Shown: in pieces, positions 40,027-48,964 of the stretch | Position numbering within the stretch: position 1 is the stretch's first letter | How the letters are laid out: each line of letters begins with the position of its first letter | Assembly (NCBI GenBank): GCA_036500765.1 | Contig: DASYBM010000008.1 | Span: 1 to 64,000, forward strand | DNA length: 64,000 nucleotides | Direction: 5' to 3' | Source of the DNA: Candidatus Sulfotelmatobacter sp. | Lineage (GTDB): Bacteria > Acidobacteriota > Terriglobia > Terriglobales > Acidobacteriaceae | Position numbers and translations under genes: made by a program | Notes under the pieces: model-generated | What the model saw: the letters and a program-made list of their open reading frames with translations, nothing else | What the model was told of the DNA's origin: nothing | Databases searched by the model: none

Positions 40027-40161
40027 GCAGGTCTTGGAAGAGGTTACCAAGGTCTATGTACTTGCTGTCCTTCTTGGCTGGCCTGCGGCGGGTTAAAGTT
40101 AACCATCTAAGTTTTTTCTTCCCAATCTGTGGTGCGTGCGATTCCTAAGGTGTGAGGACGA

Positions 40162-41307
40162 ATGGCAGCACCGACCATTGCCCCGATTACCGTTGCGTTA
40201 GAAGGTTTTTCTGGAACCGGCAGAGTCGCCACCCCAGCGCTGCTGGGGGCCATGCTGCGCGCCGCAGAGAAAATCAGCGACCTGATCTTCTCCCCCGGGC
40301 GCCCGCCGCAGGTCCAGGTCTACGGCCAGATGATTCCGGTGCAGGTGCCGGGGCTCACCTTTCTAACGCCCGACGACACACGCCACATCGCCGCCGACCT
40401 GATTGGGGACAACAAGCAGGCCATTACCACCCTGCGCGAGCATGGAGCTTGCGACATCTCTTTCGGATTGTCTGGCGTAGCCCGTTTCCGCGTCAACATT
40501 TTCATTCAGCGCGGCAGTTGCGCGGTGGTGATGCGAGTGATTCCTACGGCCATTCCGGACTTCGCGGCGTTGCGGCTGCCGCCACAGCTTACAGATGTCA
40601 CCAAACTGAGAGATGGAATCGTGCTGGTGACGGGGGCGGCGGGCTCGGGCAAATCGTCCACTCTGGCGGTGCTGCTCGACGCCATCAACCGCGAGAAGTA
40701 CTACCACATCATCACCGTCGAAGATCCGATCGAGTTTTTGCACAATCACAAGTGTTCCACGATTCATCAGCGGGAGCTGCACAGCGACACGCCTAGTTTT
40801 GCCCACGCCTTGCGGTCGGCGATGCGGCAGGCTCCGAAAGTCATTCTGGTCGGTGAGATGTGCGACCGGGAGACGATTGAGATCGTGCTGGAGGCAGCCG
40901 AGACCGGGCACTTAGTGTTCTCCAGCGTCAACACAGTCGACACATCGAAAACAGTGGAGCGAGTCGTCAGCTCGTTCTCGCCGGCGGAGCAGCAGTCAGT
41001 GCGTGAGCGTTTTGCCAAGTCGTTCCGCTATATCGTCTGTCAGCGCCTGATTTCGAAGCAAGATCGCAGCGGACGCGTCGCTGCGTTCGAAATTCTGAAA
41101 GCGAACGCCCGCACTCGCGAGTGCATAGAAAAAGGGGAGCGCGAAAACAAGTGTTTGCTCGATGCCATCAAAGCCGGCGTGTCTGAGGGGATGCAGCATT
41201 TCGATGGCGAGATTGCGCAACTGGTTCAGGATCGCGTGATTGATCTTGAAACTGGCCTGTCGTTCGCCAGCAATCCCGGAGCGCTGGGCCAGGAACTGGC
41301 CCGGTAA
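40162..41307 (+). CDS. PilT-like type IV pilus retraction ATPase, divergent
   Basis: A protein of 381 residues of the secretion-ATPase superfamily. N-terminal PAS-like domain (about 25-135), Walker A GAAGSGKSSTL near residue 160, Asp box ITVEDPIEF, Walker B VILVGEMCDRETIEIVLEAAETGHLVF. Two departures from typical PilT: GPTGSGKS is GAAGSGKS, and the His box, usually GTLHT, reads SSVNT with Asn in place of His. The C-terminal AIRNLIR motif is absent. These changes suggest a PilU-like accessory or reduced-activity motor. It is followed by moeA, with which it has no functional link, and no pil genes are nearby. Confidence 0.87.
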   Translation: MAAPTIAPITVALEGFSGTGRVATPALLGAMLRAAEKISDLIFSPGRPPQVQVYGQMIPVQVPGLTFLTPDDTRHIAADLIGDNKQAITTLREHGACDISFGLSGVARFRVNIFIQRGSCAVVMRVIPTAIPDFAALRLPPQLTDVTKLRDGIVLVTGAAGSGKSSTLAVLLDAINREKYYHIITVEDPIEFLHNHKCSTIHQRELHSDTPSFAHALRSAMRQAPKVILVGEMCDRETIEIVLEAAETGHLVFSSVNTVDTSKTVERVVSSFSPAEQQSVRERFAKSFRYIVCQRLISKQDRSGRVAAFEILKANARTRECIEKGERENKCLLDAIKAGVSEGMQHFDGEIAQLVQDRVIDLETGLSFASNPGALGQELAR

Positions 41308-41375
41308 ATTCCCGAGTTCAGGATGAATCTGGACCTTCTCGGTTTCTTTTCTTCGTCTCTAGTATCATCAGTCCG

Positions 41376-42629
41376 ATGTCCGCCACGCCCGTAAACTCCA
41401 CGGTTCTGCGCTTTGAAGACGCCCGCAGAGTGGTCGAGGAGCGGGCGGCGCTGGTTCGAGTTCGGGAAACGGAATCCGTCGATCTGATCTCCGCTGCCGG
41501 CCGCGCGCTTGCCGAATCCGTTGTGGCGGATCGCGACTTGCCTCCTTTCCCGCGGTCCACTCGTGATGGCTATGCCGTGCGCTCGACGGACTTGAGTGAA
41601 GTTCCTACAACGCTCACGGTGATCGCTGAAATCAAAGCGGGAGAGAAGCTGGAGAACATTCCGGCGAACATCGGCCGGGGGCAGACCGCATCGATCATGA
41701 CTGGGGCCCCAGTTCCCGCTGGCGCGGACGCGGTAGTGATGGTCGAGCACACATCGCAGCGGGGGCAACGAGTCGAGATCAGTAGAGGTGCCGCGCCGGG
41801 AGAAAATATTGTTCCCTGCGGGGCCGAGGCGCGGGCGGGAAGTGTTTTGGTCGATCGCGGCGCCCGATTGAATGAGGCGGCGATTGCGCTGGCAGCTTCT
41901 GTGGGCAAATCGCGTTTGCAGGTTCACAAGCGCCCGAAAGTGGCTGTACTGATCACCGGGGACGAGATCGTGGATGTCGACGCAACACCCGGCCCTACGC
42001 AGATTCGCAACTCGAACAGCTATTCGCTGGCCGCACAGATACGACAGGCTGGCGGCGAGCCCGTGCTGCTGCCCGTGGCTACGGACGAAGCAAAGGGTCT
42101 GCGAAGGTTGATCGAGGAAGGACTGAAGTCCGACCTGCTGCTGCTGACGGGCGGCGTCTCTATGGGCCGGTACGATTTGGTTGAGCAGGTCTTGTCGGAA
42201 TTGCGCGCTGAATTCTTTTTCACTGGCGCGAAAATTCAGCCCGGCCGTCCCGTCGTATTCGGCAAGTGTGGTGCGGTCGGCCGCGAAACTCCGACATATT
42301 TCTTCGGCCTCCCCGGAAATCCGGTCTCAACTATGGTGACTTTCGAACTGTTCGCGCGGCCCATGCTTGAGGCGCTTGCGGGCGTGTCGCCGCGCACACT
42401 GAGATTTCTACATGCACGCCTGAAGAAGGAAATCCGGGTGAAGACGGGGCTCAAACGTTTTCTTCCCGCGATGCTCTCCGGAGAATTCGAACACTCGCAA
42501 GTCGAGTTGGTGGAATGGCAAGGATCGGGCGACATCGCCGCCACTGCTCGCGCCAATTGCTATATCGTTGTACCCGACGACCGGGAGCGGATTCTGGCGG
42601 AAGAGTTTGTTGCAGTGATGCTGCGTTGA
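41376..42629 (+). CDS. moeA: Molybdopterin molybdenumtransferase
   Basis: A protein of 417 residues, full length. It inserts molybdate into adenylated molybdopterin, the last step of cofactor assembly. Conserved parts: LPPFPRSTRDGYAVRS, GRGQTASIMTGAPVPAGADAVV, VAVLITGDEIVD, NSNSYSLAAQI, TGGVSMGRYDLV and FGLPGNPVSTMVTFE. It leads a set with moaC and mog reading the same way. The next gene is about 210 bases away because of a large inverted repeat. Confidence 0.96.
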   Translation: MSATPVNSTVLRFEDARRVVEERAALVRVRETESVDLISAAGRALAESVVADRDLPPFPRSTRDGYAVRSTDLSEVPTTLTVIAEIKAGEKLENIPANIGRGQTASIMTGAPVPAGADAVVMVEHTSQRGQRVEISRGAAPGENIVPCGAEARAGSVLVDRGARLNEAAIALAASVGKSRLQVHKRPKVAVLITGDEIVDVDATPGPTQIRNSNSYSLAAQIRQAGGEPVLLPVATDEAKGLRRLIEEGLKSDLLLLTGGVSMGRYDLVEQVLSELRAEFFFTGAKIQPGRPVVFGKCGAVGRETPTYFFGLPGNPVSTMVTFELFARPMLEALAGVSPRTLRFLHARLKKEIRVKTGLKRFLPAMLSGEFEHSQVELVEWQGSGDIAATARANCYIVVPDDRERILAEEFVAVMLR

Positions 42630-42634
42630 TTCAT

Positions 42635-42812
42635 GTAGGACGGAAGCTCTTGTCCGTCGCAGTTGATCTTGTTTTTGCCGTCGCAGTTGATCTTGTTTTT
42701 GCCGTTTGCATTTGCGCTTGCAAAAAATTGGGATGGGGAGTCAAAGTCAAAAATCAAGATCAAGATCAACTTCAAGATCAACGGCGACGGACAGGAGTGT
42801 CCGTCCTACACG
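42635..42812. repeat. Nested inverted repeat with a 24-base tandem duplication between moeA and moaC
   Basis: Outer arms GTAGGACGGAAGCTCTTGTC (42636) and GACAGGAGTGTCCGTCCTAC (ending 42810) pair. Inside the left arm, CGTCGCAGTTGATCTTGTTT-TTGC occurs twice (about 42656-42704), facing TCAAGATCAAGATCAAC on the right. It contains no open frame of note. Confidence 0.85.
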
Positions 42813-42839
42813 CGCTGTCTTGTAAGATAGGATTTCGGC

Positions 42840-43310
42840 ATGGCGAAGAAATTATCCCATTATGACGGGGCGGGACGGGCGCGCATGGTGGACGTTTCGG
42901 GCAAGTCGGCGACGAAGCGCGAGGCTGAGGCCAGCGCATTCGTCGCGATGACTCCGGCGGTGCTCGCGGCGCTGCCGCAAAATCCCAAGGGCGATGCGCT
43001 CGAAGTGGCGCGCATCGCCGGCATCATGGCGGCGAAGCGTACGGCCGAATTGATTCCTATGTGTCATCCCTTGCCGCTGGCGCTCGTTGATGTCGAGTTG
43101 CGGCTGTGCGAGAATGGCGTCGCCATCACCTCTAAAGCCGCGACTACGGCGGAAACCGGCGTCGAAATGGAGGCCCTGGTCGCCGCCAGCGTGGCCGCGC
43201 TCACTGTCTACGATATGTGCAAGGGCGTGGACAAGAGCATTGCGATTCGCGAAATTGTGTTGGAACGGAAAAGCGGCGGCAAGAGCGGAGAGTATCGGCG
43301 CACGAAGTAG
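42840..43310 (+). CDS. moaC: Cyclic pyranopterin monophosphate synthase
   Basis: A protein of 156 residues, the standard MoaC size. Together with MoaA it converts GTP-derived 3',8-cH2GTP into cyclic pyranopterin. Motifs: RMVDVSGKSATKREAEAS, AGIMAAKRTAELIPMCHPL, AATTAETGVEMEALVAAS and LTVYDMCKGVDKSI, with the active-site Lys and His present. The response-regulator gene starts 11 bases after its stop. Confidence 0.96.
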   Translation: MAKKLSHYDGAGRARMVDVSGKSATKREAEASAFVAMTPAVLAALPQNPKGDALEVARIAGIMAAKRTAELIPMCHPLPLALVDVELRLCENGVAITSKAATTAETGVEMEALVAASVAALTVYDMCKGVDKSIAIREIVLERKSGGKSGEYRRTK

Positions 43311-43321
43311 AAGTATCAGTA

Positions 43322-44197
43322 ATGACTGCAAACGGAATGGCGAATAACGTCAAGCTGCTCGTGGTGGACGACAATCCGATGGTACTGGCGATGTTGCAGC
43401 AGGCGCTGACCCCGCTGGCGCAGGTCACGACAGCGACCGACGCCGCCGACGCACTCCTGAAAGCTGTTGATGATACTCCCGATCTGCTGGTGTGCGATTA
43501 CAAAATGCCCGGGATGGATGGACGGCAACTGGTCGAAAAACTGAAGAGCCGGCCGGCGACGGCTAATTTTTCGACCGTGTTGATGGCCAGTAAAGCGGAT
43601 ATCGCGGAGCGGCTCTCGCCCGTGGACGCGGCGGATGACTATCTGGAGAAGCCGTTTTTTCTGAAAGATGCCACGCGGCGCATCAAACGTTTGATTGACC
43701 GGCTGGCTTTGGAGAAAATGGCGAAGACCGCGCCGAAAGATGGCGTGGTGCGTGGCAGTCTCACCCAGATGAACGTGATCGATCTGATGCAGTCGCTCGA
43801 GATGGGACGCAAGAGTTGCCAGCTTTCGCTGAGCAATGAAGGTGATGAATGCGAAGTATTTTTTGTCGAAGGCCAGGTGAAACACGCGACCTACGGAGAT
43901 CTGGTGGGCGATCCGGCTGTGTTCAAAGTGCTGCGCTGGACGGGCGGAAATTTCCAGCTCGACTTCGAAGGCAAGACCAATAAAGAAACCACGCAACTCA
44001 ATACTCAGGGACTGCTGATGGAAGGGCTGCGATTGCTCGACGAATCCTCGCGCGAGGGCGGTGGGGAAACGGAAGCGGCGCAGGCTGAGGCGCCTGTCGC
44101 CGCGACGCCGCCAGCAAGTGCACCAGCGCCGGCTCCGAGTACGGCGCCGGCCGCGGGCCGACGGGAAGAAGAGGAAGATGTTCTCCTCGATGGTTAA
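43322..44197 (+). CDS. Response regulator with C-terminal DUF4388 (PATAN-type) domain
   Basis: A protein of 291 residues from ATG at 43322. Receiver domain about 8-125: VKLLVVDDNPMV (acidic pair), the phosphorylated Asp in LLVCDYKMPGMDG, the Ser in VLMASKAD and the Lys in DYLEKPF. The second half (about 145-250) has VRGSLTQMNVIDLMQSLEMG, CEVFFVEGQVKHATYGD and LRWTGGNFQLDF, the DUF4388 pattern found in gliding and gene-control proteins. The tail is Ala/Pro-rich. It sits between moaC and mog and starts a few bases from both, so it is co-transcribed with cofactor genes without a clear reason. Confidence 0.92.
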   Translation: MTANGMANNVKLLVVDDNPMVLAMLQQALTPLAQVTTATDAADALLKAVDDTPDLLVCDYKMPGMDGRQLVEKLKSRPATANFSTVLMASKADIAERLSPVDAADDYLEKPFFLKDATRRIKRLIDRLALEKMAKTAPKDGVVRGSLTQMNVIDLMQSLEMGRKSCQLSLSNEGDECEVFFVEGQVKHATYGDLVGDPAVFKVLRWTGGNFQLDFEGKTNKETTQLNTQGLLMEGLRLLDESSREGGGETEAAQAEAPVAATPPASAPAPAPSTAPAAGRREEEEDVLLDG

Positions 44198-44199
44198 GC

Positions 44200-44709
44200 A
44201 TGACGGGTAAACCATCGGCGGCTGAGCCACACGGACTGACCGTTGCGGTTGTGACAATCAGCGATTCTTGCGCTCGCGGGGAACGCCAGGACGCATCTGG
44301 TCCGGCGGTGGCGCAACTTCTTGAGAAGCTTCACTTCTCGGTGGAAGTGCGCGTAGTCGTTCCGGACGATCCCATACAAATTCAAAATCTGCTGATTCGG
44401 CTGGGGCGCGAGGTGCGGCTCGTCGTGACTACCGGCGGAACGGGGATCGCTGAGCGCGATTTCACGCCAGAAGCGACTACGGCGGTGTGCGATCGGATGC
44501 TTGACGGCGTGGCGGAGCTGATGCGTCGCGTGGGTTCGCAGAAGACTCCGTTTGCGGCGCTGAGCCGGGGCGTATGTGGAGTACGGGGGAAAGCTTTGAT
44601 TCTGAATCTGCCGGGGAGTCCTGCGGGGGCGGTGGAGTCATTGGAGGCCGTGGCAGGGCTGATTCCGCATGCGATTGAGTTACTGGGTGGGAAGACCGAG
44701 CACGAGTAG
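44200..44709 (+). CDS. mog: Molybdopterin adenylyltransferase (MogA/MoaB family)
   Basis: A protein of 169 residues that starts two bases after the response-regulator stop. VAVVTISDSCARGERQDASGP, the MPT-binding LVVTTGGTGIAERDFTPEAT and LILNLPGSPAGAVESLEA are the family signatures. It adenylates molybdopterin before MoeA inserts molybdate. With moeA and moaC it forms most of a cofactor operon; moaA, moaD and moaE are missing from the window. Confidence 0.95.
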   Translation: MTGKPSAAEPHGLTVAVVTISDSCARGERQDASGPAVAQLLEKLHFSVEVRVVVPDDPIQIQNLLIRLGREVRLVVTTGGTGIAERDFTPEATTAVCDRMLDGVAELMRRVGSQKTPFAALSRGVCGVRGKALILNLPGSPAGAVESLEAVAGLIPHAIELLGGKTEHE

Positions 44710-44749
44710 CGGGCGCGAAGAGCTACTGTTGCTGATGAGAACGTCAAAA

Positions 44750-44782
44750 CCTGGACGGGCGAATGCGCCCGTCCCCACACAA
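44750..44782. repeat. Family A hairpin after mog
   Basis: GGACGGGCG-AATG-CGCCCGTCC and CCCCACAC. Both arms carry the same substitution (GGG/CCC), keeping the stem. Confidence 0.85.
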
Positions 44783-44817
44783 GCAGCGCGCCTCACACAA
44801 GCAAATCTCCCACACAT

Positions 44818-46257
44818 TTACTTCGCTTTCCCTGGGCCCAGAATCGCTCGGCCGGGGAAAACATCAGGGACGAGTTGGCCGTCGTCAATCAATACTGTTC
44901 CTCCGACCAGTTCGTAGTGCACACCGACACTTGGTTCCATAGGTTTCTCGAACGTGGAGCGGTCGGCGATGGTTTGGGGATCGAAGACGACGATGTCGGC
45001 GTCGGCGCCTTCGTGGAGACGTCCTTTCTGGCGCGCGAAGGGGGTGGAGCGCTCCAGCATCTGCGCGGGCATCAGACTCATTTTGCGAATCGCTTCCATT
45101 AGGGTGAGCGTCTTTTTCTCCCGGACATATTGCGCGATGATGCGCGAATAAGTTCCGGCGTTGCGGGGATGGCCTTCGATGCCGTCGCTGGCGATCATGA
45201 CCAGCGGGTTGGGGATGATGGCGTCGACGGTAGCCTGCTTGTTGGCGAAGATGAGAACCCACTGCTTCTTGCTAGAGGCATGCAGCTGCTCGAAGCGCTC
45301 TTTCGTAAGGTGCTCGCCAGTCTCGGGAAGAACGAGATTGCCGTAGTCGATGCCCTGCTGTTCGCGCCAGCCGGGATTGAACACCGCGGAATTGATAGCG
45401 GTCATGCCGGCGATGTAAGGATAGGCTTCGGCGGTGACGTCGAGGCCGCGGGCGCGCGCACCTTCGATCAGCGAAAGGCATTCCATCGAGTCGGCCAGGC
45501 AAGTGCTATTGATGTGAACAACGTGCAGAGGAGCGCCGGTAATCGCCGCGGCGCCGATAACTTCTTCGACGGACTCAATCGCGGACCCGGGCTCGACGAG
45601 GCCCGCACCGCGAACGTGGGTGTAGACCGGCAGCTTACGCTCGGCGGCAACGCGGAAAATGTCGATGACTTCGAGGCGCGTGGCGCCGGGAGTGTATGCA
45701 ATGCCCATGCCGACGCCGAGAGCTCCGGCATCGATCTCGTCACGCAGGCGCTGCTGAATGCGGGCGATTTGCTCGGGAGTAGCGTGCCGATCGGTGGCGG
45801 GACCGCTCTGGGGAAGGATGGTTCCTTCCGGCAAGGGGTCGCCGAAAATTAGAGAGCGGGCGGCGACGTGACTGGCGGTAGTGCCGTAGTTGATGAGCGA
45901 GTGTCCCTGCTTTCGGTTTAGAAACTGGGTCACGTCGGGCGCGCCGATTTCCATTTCCAGCGCGGTGGTTACGCCGTCGAAGGCCTTCACGCGCTGGCTC
46001 GTAATTTCCTGGGCGTGCTGGTGCAGGTCGATGAAGCCGGGGGCTACGACGAGGCCGGCGGCGGGGATGATGCGGCGTCCGTTCAGCGGAGTCACGGAGA
46101 TGCGGGCGATTTTTCCGTCGCGTATGCCAACGTTGCGGATGGCATCGAGTGAGGTTTCAGGATCGATGACGCGGCCGCCTTCGAGGACGAGGTCATATTG
46201 CTGGGCTGTGGCGAGAGTGGCAGCGAGAAGCCAGAGAGTCAGGAACAATTTCGGCAT
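44818..46257 (-). CDS. Secreted D-aminoacylase-like amidohydrolase
   Basis: A protein of 479 residues, with signal peptide PKLFLTLWLLAATLATAQ. Amidohydrolase fold: DLVLEGGRVIDPETSLDAI, the metal HxH of APGFIDLHQHAQE, THVRGAG, HVVHINST, and MIASDGIEGHPRNAGTYSR with the catalytic Asp, followed by a C-terminal GADADIVVFDPQTI. It is closest to N-acyl-D-amino-acid deacylases and dihydroorotase-like enzymes. Export suggests action on periplasmic acyl- or cell-wall-derived D-amino acids. The substrate is not determined. Confidence 0.9.
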   Translation of the reverse strand: MPKLFLTLWLLAATLATAQQYDLVLEGGRVIDPETSLDAIRNVGIRDGKIARISVTPLNGRRIIPAAGLVVAPGFIDLHQHAQEITSQRVKAFDGVTTALEMEIGAPDVTQFLNRKQGHSLINYGTTASHVAARSLIFGDPLPEGTILPQSGPATDRHATPEQIARIQQRLRDEIDAGALGVGMGIAYTPGATRLEVIDIFRVAAERKLPVYTHVRGAGLVEPGSAIESVEEVIGAAAITGAPLHVVHINSTCLADSMECLSLIEGARARGLDVTAEAYPYIAGMTAINSAVFNPGWREQQGIDYGNLVLPETGEHLTKERFEQLHASSKKQWVLIFANKQATVDAIIPNPLVMIASDGIEGHPRNAGTYSRIIAQYVREKKTLTLMEAIRKMSLMPAQMLERSTPFARQKGRLHEGADADIVVFDPQTIADRSTFEKPMEPSVGVHYELVGGTVLIDDGQLVPDVFPGRAILGPGKAK

Positions 46258-46304
46258 GCGGCTGCGATGATAGCAGGACTAGGGCCGTCACTGGGTGCGG
46301 CAGC

Positions 46305-46360
46305 CCCGACAAAAACCCTCGCGGCCTGGACAGCCGAGGGCAGTGTCCTCACACAACCTC
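46305..46360. repeat. Degenerate family A copy
   Basis: CCCTCGCGGCCTGGACAGCC, then GAGGGCAGTGTCCTCACAC, in the divergent gap between the amidohydrolase and the DedA-like gene. The stem is imperfect. Confidence 0.5.
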
Positions 46361-46421
46361 CGGCCCGCACAACCTCACTCGACTGACACATCGATTTCGA
46401 TCACGTACACTAGCTGTTTCC

Positions 46422-47042
46422 TTGAAAACCATCGGACACATCCTGGCTCGCTACACGGCGTGGATCCTGGGCATGATGAAGGTGCTGGGGATCTGGGGCG
46501 TCTTTGTGATTGCCTTCGCCGATAGCGCGCTCTTGGGGATGCCGGTAGATTTTGTGGTCGCCACCTACGTTTATCAGGACCGGAGGCGGATGCTGCTGTA
46601 CATTGCAATGGCTTCGCTGGGATCGGCGCTGGGGAGCATTCCGCTGTATCTGGTGGGCTATCTGGGCGGAGAGAAAGTGCTGCGCAAGCGAATTTCGGAA
46701 GAGCGCTTTCAGAAGATTCATCGATCGTTCGAGGAACATGAATTCTGGGCATTGATGTTTCCGGGGATGTTGCCGCCGCCGTTGCCGTTCAAGATTTTCG
46801 TCTTAGCTGCGGCTGTGTTTGAGATGCGGTTTCGCGATTTTTTGGTGGCGATTTTTCTGGGAAGGTGTGTGCGCTTCGGCGTGCTGTCGGCGCTCGTGCT
46901 CTGGTTTGGGCCGCAGATTTTGGGATTGTTGGGTGGAGCGGTGAAGCAGCACTGGGTTTGGATCGTTGGGACGGTTGTAGCGGGAGTGTGCTTGTGGCTC
47001 GCGATACGGCTGCGGCGCGATTCTGCGGCGGGCTCTAACTAA
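46422..47042 (+). CDS. DedA/VTT-domain membrane protein
   Basis: A protein of 206 residues from a TTG. The VTT domain has FVIAFADSALLGMPVDFVVA, GSALGSIPLYLVGYLGGEKV and the conserved GMLPPPLPFKIFVLAA, followed by IFLGRCVRFGVLSALVLWFG. Four to five membrane segments. DedA-family proteins act as proton-coupled lipid transporters or flippases (undecaprenyl phosphate, phosphatidylethanolamine). The Gly-x-Pro-Pro-Pro turn replaces the more usual R-x3-P form. The start lacks a clear ribosome binding site. Confidence 0.88.
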   Translation: MKTIGHILARYTAWILGMMKVLGIWGVFVIAFADSALLGMPVDFVVATYVYQDRRRMLLYIAMASLGSALGSIPLYLVGYLGGEKVLRKRISEERFQKIHRSFEEHEFWALMFPGMLPPPLPFKIFVLAAAVFEMRFRDFLVAIFLGRCVRFGVLSALVLWFGPQILGLLGGAVKQHWVWIVGTVVAGVCLWLAIRLRRDSAAGSN

Positions 47043-47079
47043 TTGGAAGGCGAGATAAAGTTCGAACCAACGGACTGCG

Positions 47080-47136
47080 CTGCCGCGACAAAAACCGTCG
47101 CGGCTGGGGCGGGCTAGGCGCCCGCCCCTCCACGAG
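47080..47136. repeat. Degenerate repeat with GGCGGGCTAGGCGCCCGCC stem
   Basis: GGGCGGGCTAGGCGCCCGCC then CCTCCACGAG. It has the layout of family A (AACCGTCGCGGCTGG flank) with a different arm and a CTCCACGAG end. Confidence 0.6.
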
Positions 47137-47142
47137 CATCGT

Positions 47143-47667
47143 TTAGGCGGCGGTGGGGTCGGCTTTGTGCAGCCGTTCCGAAACGGCGGTAATTGCGAAC
47201 GGAGTGGCGAACATTGCGGCGGTGAACAGCAAGTCGCCAGCAACGGCGCGGCGGAAGAATGGGATGCCGGCTTCATAGCAGGTCATCAGGCCAGCGAAGG
47301 TGCGCGGATACATTTCCCAGGCAAGCCAGACCGCGAAGTTACTTACTACAAAAAACACGATCGACCCGCCGAGCGCGGAACCCAGAATCCGAAACGCCCC
47401 GGCGTTCTGCCTGAGAGTCGTACCCAGCCAGAGCATGGCGGCATACCACGCCCAGGTTACAAGATGATCCCAGCTGAAAGGATAGCGGTAGACAAGCATG
47501 GTCAGGATTAAGTCGGAGGCAGCGAGGAGCGCGAGCGGAATCCAAAGGCGACGGCGCGGCGCGCGAGCTCCGAAAAACAGAAGCGATGCGCCCACAGGAG
47601 TGAATGCCATGGGATGCGGGATGAACCGGAACACTAACGCGAATACAACAAATACGTAGGCCAACAT
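47143..47667 (-). CDS. Small membrane protein (DUF6580-like, ECF-type substrate-binding fold)
   Basis: A protein of 174 residues with five to six hydrophobic segments: YVFVVFALVFRFIPHPMAFTP, VGASLLFFGA, LWIPLALLAASDLILTML, GSALGGSIVFFVVSNFAVWL and the end LLFTAAMFATPFAITAVSE. The pattern NF(A)PVGA / SD / SNFAVWL is that of the DUF6580 putative transport family. GAGGTGA lies eight bases upstream of the ATG. No cobalamin or other riboswitch is recognised in the 120-base leader. The substrate is unknown. Confidence 0.82.
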   Translation of the reverse strand: MLAYVFVVFALVFRFIPHPMAFTPVGASLLFFGARAPRRRLWIPLALLAASDLILTMLVYRYPFSWDHLVTWAWYAAMLWLGTTLRQNAGAFRILGSALGGSIVFFVVSNFAVWLAWEMYPRTFAGLMTCYEAGIPFFRRAVAGDLLFTAAMFATPFAITAVSERLHKADPTAA

Positions 47668-47786
47668 GAAATCACCTCATACCCGAATTCTTATTCTGGG
47701 CGCTGGCGGGGCCGGCGTCAAGCGAGGACCTGTGGGCCGAACATCGCCGAGGAAACGCAGAGGAAGGAATCGTTCCTCCTTGCGGC

Positions 47787-48878
47787 TCAATCGGTGGGCC
47801 AAAAGGGCCCAGGTTCGCGAACCACGATTTGACCGTTCTTAGTCTCGAAGACATCGCCGACCACATGCAGATTCTGGTCGAGTTCAACAGCCTTGCTTAA
47901 GCCGCCACGACCGCGCGAGAGCGAACGCGAAATACCGGCATAGCGTAGGTCCTGAAACAGAACGATGTAACCCGGCTTCGGCGGCGGCAGAGTTTCAGTC
48001 TCGGTGATGGGATATTGCGCCCAATCCAGGAAAACGCGGCCGATGTAAGATTTTTTGGCAGCGAGCGTGACCGGAGTCTCCTCTGGTTTATAGCGAATTT
48101 CCATGCGGCCTTCAGGATCAACCTCAGGCGTGAGCGAATTCACCGGGGCGAGCGCGAAGAAGGCAGGCGTCTCGACCACGCCGTCCCAGTGAAAGGGATC
48201 GACCCATTTTGGATAGGCCGAGGCGCGCAGGGGATCGGCACCGTGATAGGTGCGGGCTTCGAGTGCATGGACTGCGCGGCGGTGTTCGTAGTCGCGCACT
48301 CCCCACATCAGCACGACGCCGATCAGCGCGAGTGTGGCAGAGAGGCGGCCACGAGGACCATGACTGCGCGCGCCGATTTCGCGGTCGATCAATCCGAAGA
48401 GCGAGGGGATAATCAGTCCCAAGATCAGAAATGCCAGCATGACCGGCTCGACGATGAAGACGATGTCCCAGGAATACCACTTCTCGGAAAAGGGCCAGAA
48501 GGGGCGAACGCCGTAATTGTTGGTGAAGTCGAGCAGGATGTGGCTCAATCCGGCGATGCAGGCATAAACGCAAAGCAGGCCCCAGCGCGGCCGGAGGCTA
48601 GGATCGTTTTCGTTCAATCCAATTTTGCGTCCACGGATGCGCCAGATGAGATAGACGAAGCCGACTACGATCAGGGCGTCGAGCGGAACTCCGAGGAAAG
48701 AGTGGGTGAAGCCGCGATGGTGGGCGAAACCAAAGGCCGACCCGCGAAAACTTTCGAGCACATCCAGGTCGGGCGCCTCGGCGGCGAGCGTCATGGTGAG
48801 CGTAGCCAGGGCGGTCTTGCGGTTGAAGCCGGCGCGTCCCAGGCAGGCGCCGGTCAGAAAGTGAGTAATCGGTTCCAA
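47787..48878 (-). CDS. Membrane-bound metal-dependent hydrolase (YdjM/DUF457 family)
   Basis: From a TTG at 48878 (LEPITHFLTGACLGRAGF) the protein has 363 residues. The conserved His/Asp set is visible: TH near the start, EAPDLDVL, HHRGFTHSFLG and HILLDFTNNYG, expected to bind metal; membrane segments follow (DIVFIVEPVMLAFLILGLI, SATLALIGVVLMWGV). A C-terminal soluble part of about 170 residues has no recognised domain. YdjM-like proteins are thought to be inner-membrane hydrolases related to phospholipase C; the substrate is unknown. The frame is open to 48920 with no conserved residues upstream. Confidence 0.87.
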   Translation of the reverse strand: MEPITHFLTGACLGRAGFNRKTALATLTMTLAAEAPDLDVLESFRGSAFGFAHHRGFTHSFLGVPLDALIVVGFVYLIWRIRGRKIGLNENDPSLRPRWGLLCVYACIAGLSHILLDFTNNYGVRPFWPFSEKWYSWDIVFIVEPVMLAFLILGLIIPSLFGLIDREIGARSHGPRGRLSATLALIGVVLMWGVRDYEHRRAVHALEARTYHGADPLRASAYPKWVDPFHWDGVVETPAFFALAPVNSLTPEVDPEGRMEIRYKPEETPVTLAAKKSYIGRVFLDWAQYPITETETLPPPKPGYIVLFQDLRYAGISRSLSRGRGGLSKAVELDQNLHVVGDVFETKNGQIVVREPGPFWPTD

Positions 48879-48964
48879 TTGGTTCGAGGAATTGTATTGT
48901 GCTGGGCTGCGATGCGTCACCAGGGAAGCATCGGGAGACTCAGCGACGTTATTGGACGCGGGGA

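Noticed and set aside
47668-47786. Cobalamin riboswitch before the DUF6580-like gene
   Set aside because: No B12-box or matching stems were seen in the 120-base leader.
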